From Polaromonas sp. (lineage in GTDB: Bacteria; Pseudomonadota; Gammaproteobacteria; Burkholderiales; Burkholderiaceae): a DNA stretch of 6,522 nt. The first letter of the stretch is position 1, and each line of letters begins with the position of its first letter. The stretch is taken from positions 1 through 6,522 of the forward strand of contig PNMH01000144.1 in NCBI GenBank assembly GCA_013823505.1, given 5' to 3'. The notes beneath the pieces are model-generated. The model did not search any database. It worked only from the letters and a program-made list of their open reading frames with translations, and was not told the DNA's origin. Shown here piece by piece: positions 5,767 to 6,522 of this stretch. The position numbers and the translations under genes were made by a program.

Positions 5767-6522
5767 ATGTTCAACCGCCTCAAGATCGGCCAGCGCCTCA
5801 CGCTTGGCTTTGCCAGCGTGCTCTTGCTGCTCGTGGCGCTGACCGCCCTGGCCTGGACCAGCCTGCAGAGTGCGCAGGAATCCACTGCGAACGTGATCGA
5901 GATGGAGCACCGTTCTTCGTTGATGGATGAGTGGCTGGGCAGCACCCGCCTGAACATCAACCGCGTGCTCGGCGTGGCCAAGTCGGGTGCCAATCCGGAG
6001 GTGGACGCCTACTTCAAACCCCTGATCGCGCAGACCACCGAACGCATCAACGAGCTGCAGAAAAAGCTGGATGAGGAGATCACCAGCGAAAAAGGCAAGT
6101 CGTTGCTCAAGGACATTGCCGACCGCCGCGCCGAATACATCGCCGTGCGCAAGACCTACTTCGACACACTCAAAGGTGGCGACATCGCGGTCGCGGCCCA
6201 GCAGCTCGATTCGGCCCTGCTGCCGGCAGCCAACCGCTACACCGACACCATGGTGGAGCTGCAGAAGTACCAGCGCGAGCTGGTGACGGTGGCCGTGGCC
6301 GCGTCTGAACAGACGGTCAACCGCCAGGCGATGGTCATGGTGGCACTGGCCGCCCTGGCCGTGGTGCTGGCGACCCTCGTGGCCTGGCGCATCACCGTTT
6401 CTGTGACCGCACCGCTGCACGAAGCCGTGGGCATTGCCACCGCCGTGGCCGCGGGTGACCTCAATGGCCACGTGCAGACCACGCGCCAAGACGAACTGGG
6501 CGACCTGCTCAACGCCCTGGCG
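5767..6522 (+). CDS. Methyl-accepting chemotaxis protein, N-terminal part (runs off right edge)
   Basis: The first 252 codons of a second inner-membrane chemoreceptor are visible. It starts [15 protein letters not shown], followed by TM1 about 12-32, a periplasmic helical region about 33-187 with charged amphipathic stretches ([21 protein letters not shown], 91-111), TM2 about 188-208, and the start of a HAMP domain ([20 protein letters not shown], ending [12 protein letters not shown] at the edge). The methyl-accepting signalling domain must lie outside the window, so the class call rests on topology, HAMP and context. The periplasmic part looks like a four-helix-bundle sensor and is clearly different from that of the chemoreceptor at 3486-5060, so ligands probably differ. 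The ATG at 5767 has GGAGA (5756-5760) 6 bases upstream. It follows cheW in the same direction. Confidence 0.93.
   Translation, partial: MFNRLKIGQRLTLGFASVLLLLVALTALAWTSLQSAQESTANVIEMEHRSSLMDEWLGSTRLNINRVLGVAKSGANPEVDAYFKPLIAQTTERINELQKKLDEEITSEKGKSLLKDIADRRAEYIAVRKTYFDTLKGGDIAVAAQQLDSALLPAANRYTDTMVELQKYQRELVTVAVAASEQTVNRQAMVMVALAALAVVLATLVAWRITVSVTAPLHEAVGIATAVAAGDLNGHVQTTRQDELGDLLNALA

Noticed and set aside
5344..6489. 381-codon open frame on the minus strand opposite cheW and the second chemoreceptor gene
   Set aside because: It spans two real genes and their gap, with antisense composition and no domain.

Overview
The window is GC-rich, densely coded DNA. Its gene content suggests a motile betaproteobacterium of the order Burkholderiales, most likely Comamonadaceae: a glycine-rich RRM protein, the metX-metW pair, and methyl-accepting chemotaxis proteins with a 'LGAEP' HAMP linker. 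The family placement is inferred from protein character, not from a search. No mobile element, tRNA, rRNA or CRISPR array was seen.

Layout. (1) 1-380, minus strand: start of a small RNA-binding protein with one RRM and a Gly-rich tail that runs off the left edge. (2) 381-803: intergenic region between divergent genes. Its left part holds a strong hairpin in the leader of the RRM gene. Its right part holds what I consider the most informative element here: a SAM-II-type riboswitch aptamer (671-720), a possible antiterminator and a clear intrinsic terminator (738-774), all ahead of metX. (3) 804-2551: metX and metW, translationally coupled, the homoserine acylation step of methionine synthesis. 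(4) 2559-3245, minus strand: a transglutaminase-like protein, tail to tail with metW with only 7 bases between the stops. (5) 3246-3485: divergent intergenic region with a FliA (sigma-28)-like promoter and a dyad. (6) 3486-5060: a complete chemoreceptor, followed by an intrinsic terminator. (7) 5130-6522: a second FliA-like promoter, cheW, and the first 252 codons of a second chemoreceptor that leaves the right edge.

How the parts work together. The metXW operon appears to be under SAM feedback. When SAM is bound, the aptamer pseudoknot would hold the bases needed by the antiterminator, so the terminator folds and transcription stops before metX. The chemotaxis genes form two transcription units (mcp alone; cheW-mcp), each preceded by a sigma-28-like sequence, which fits co-expression with late flagellar genes. 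Cytoplasmic CheW would couple the receptors to CheA, which is not in the window.
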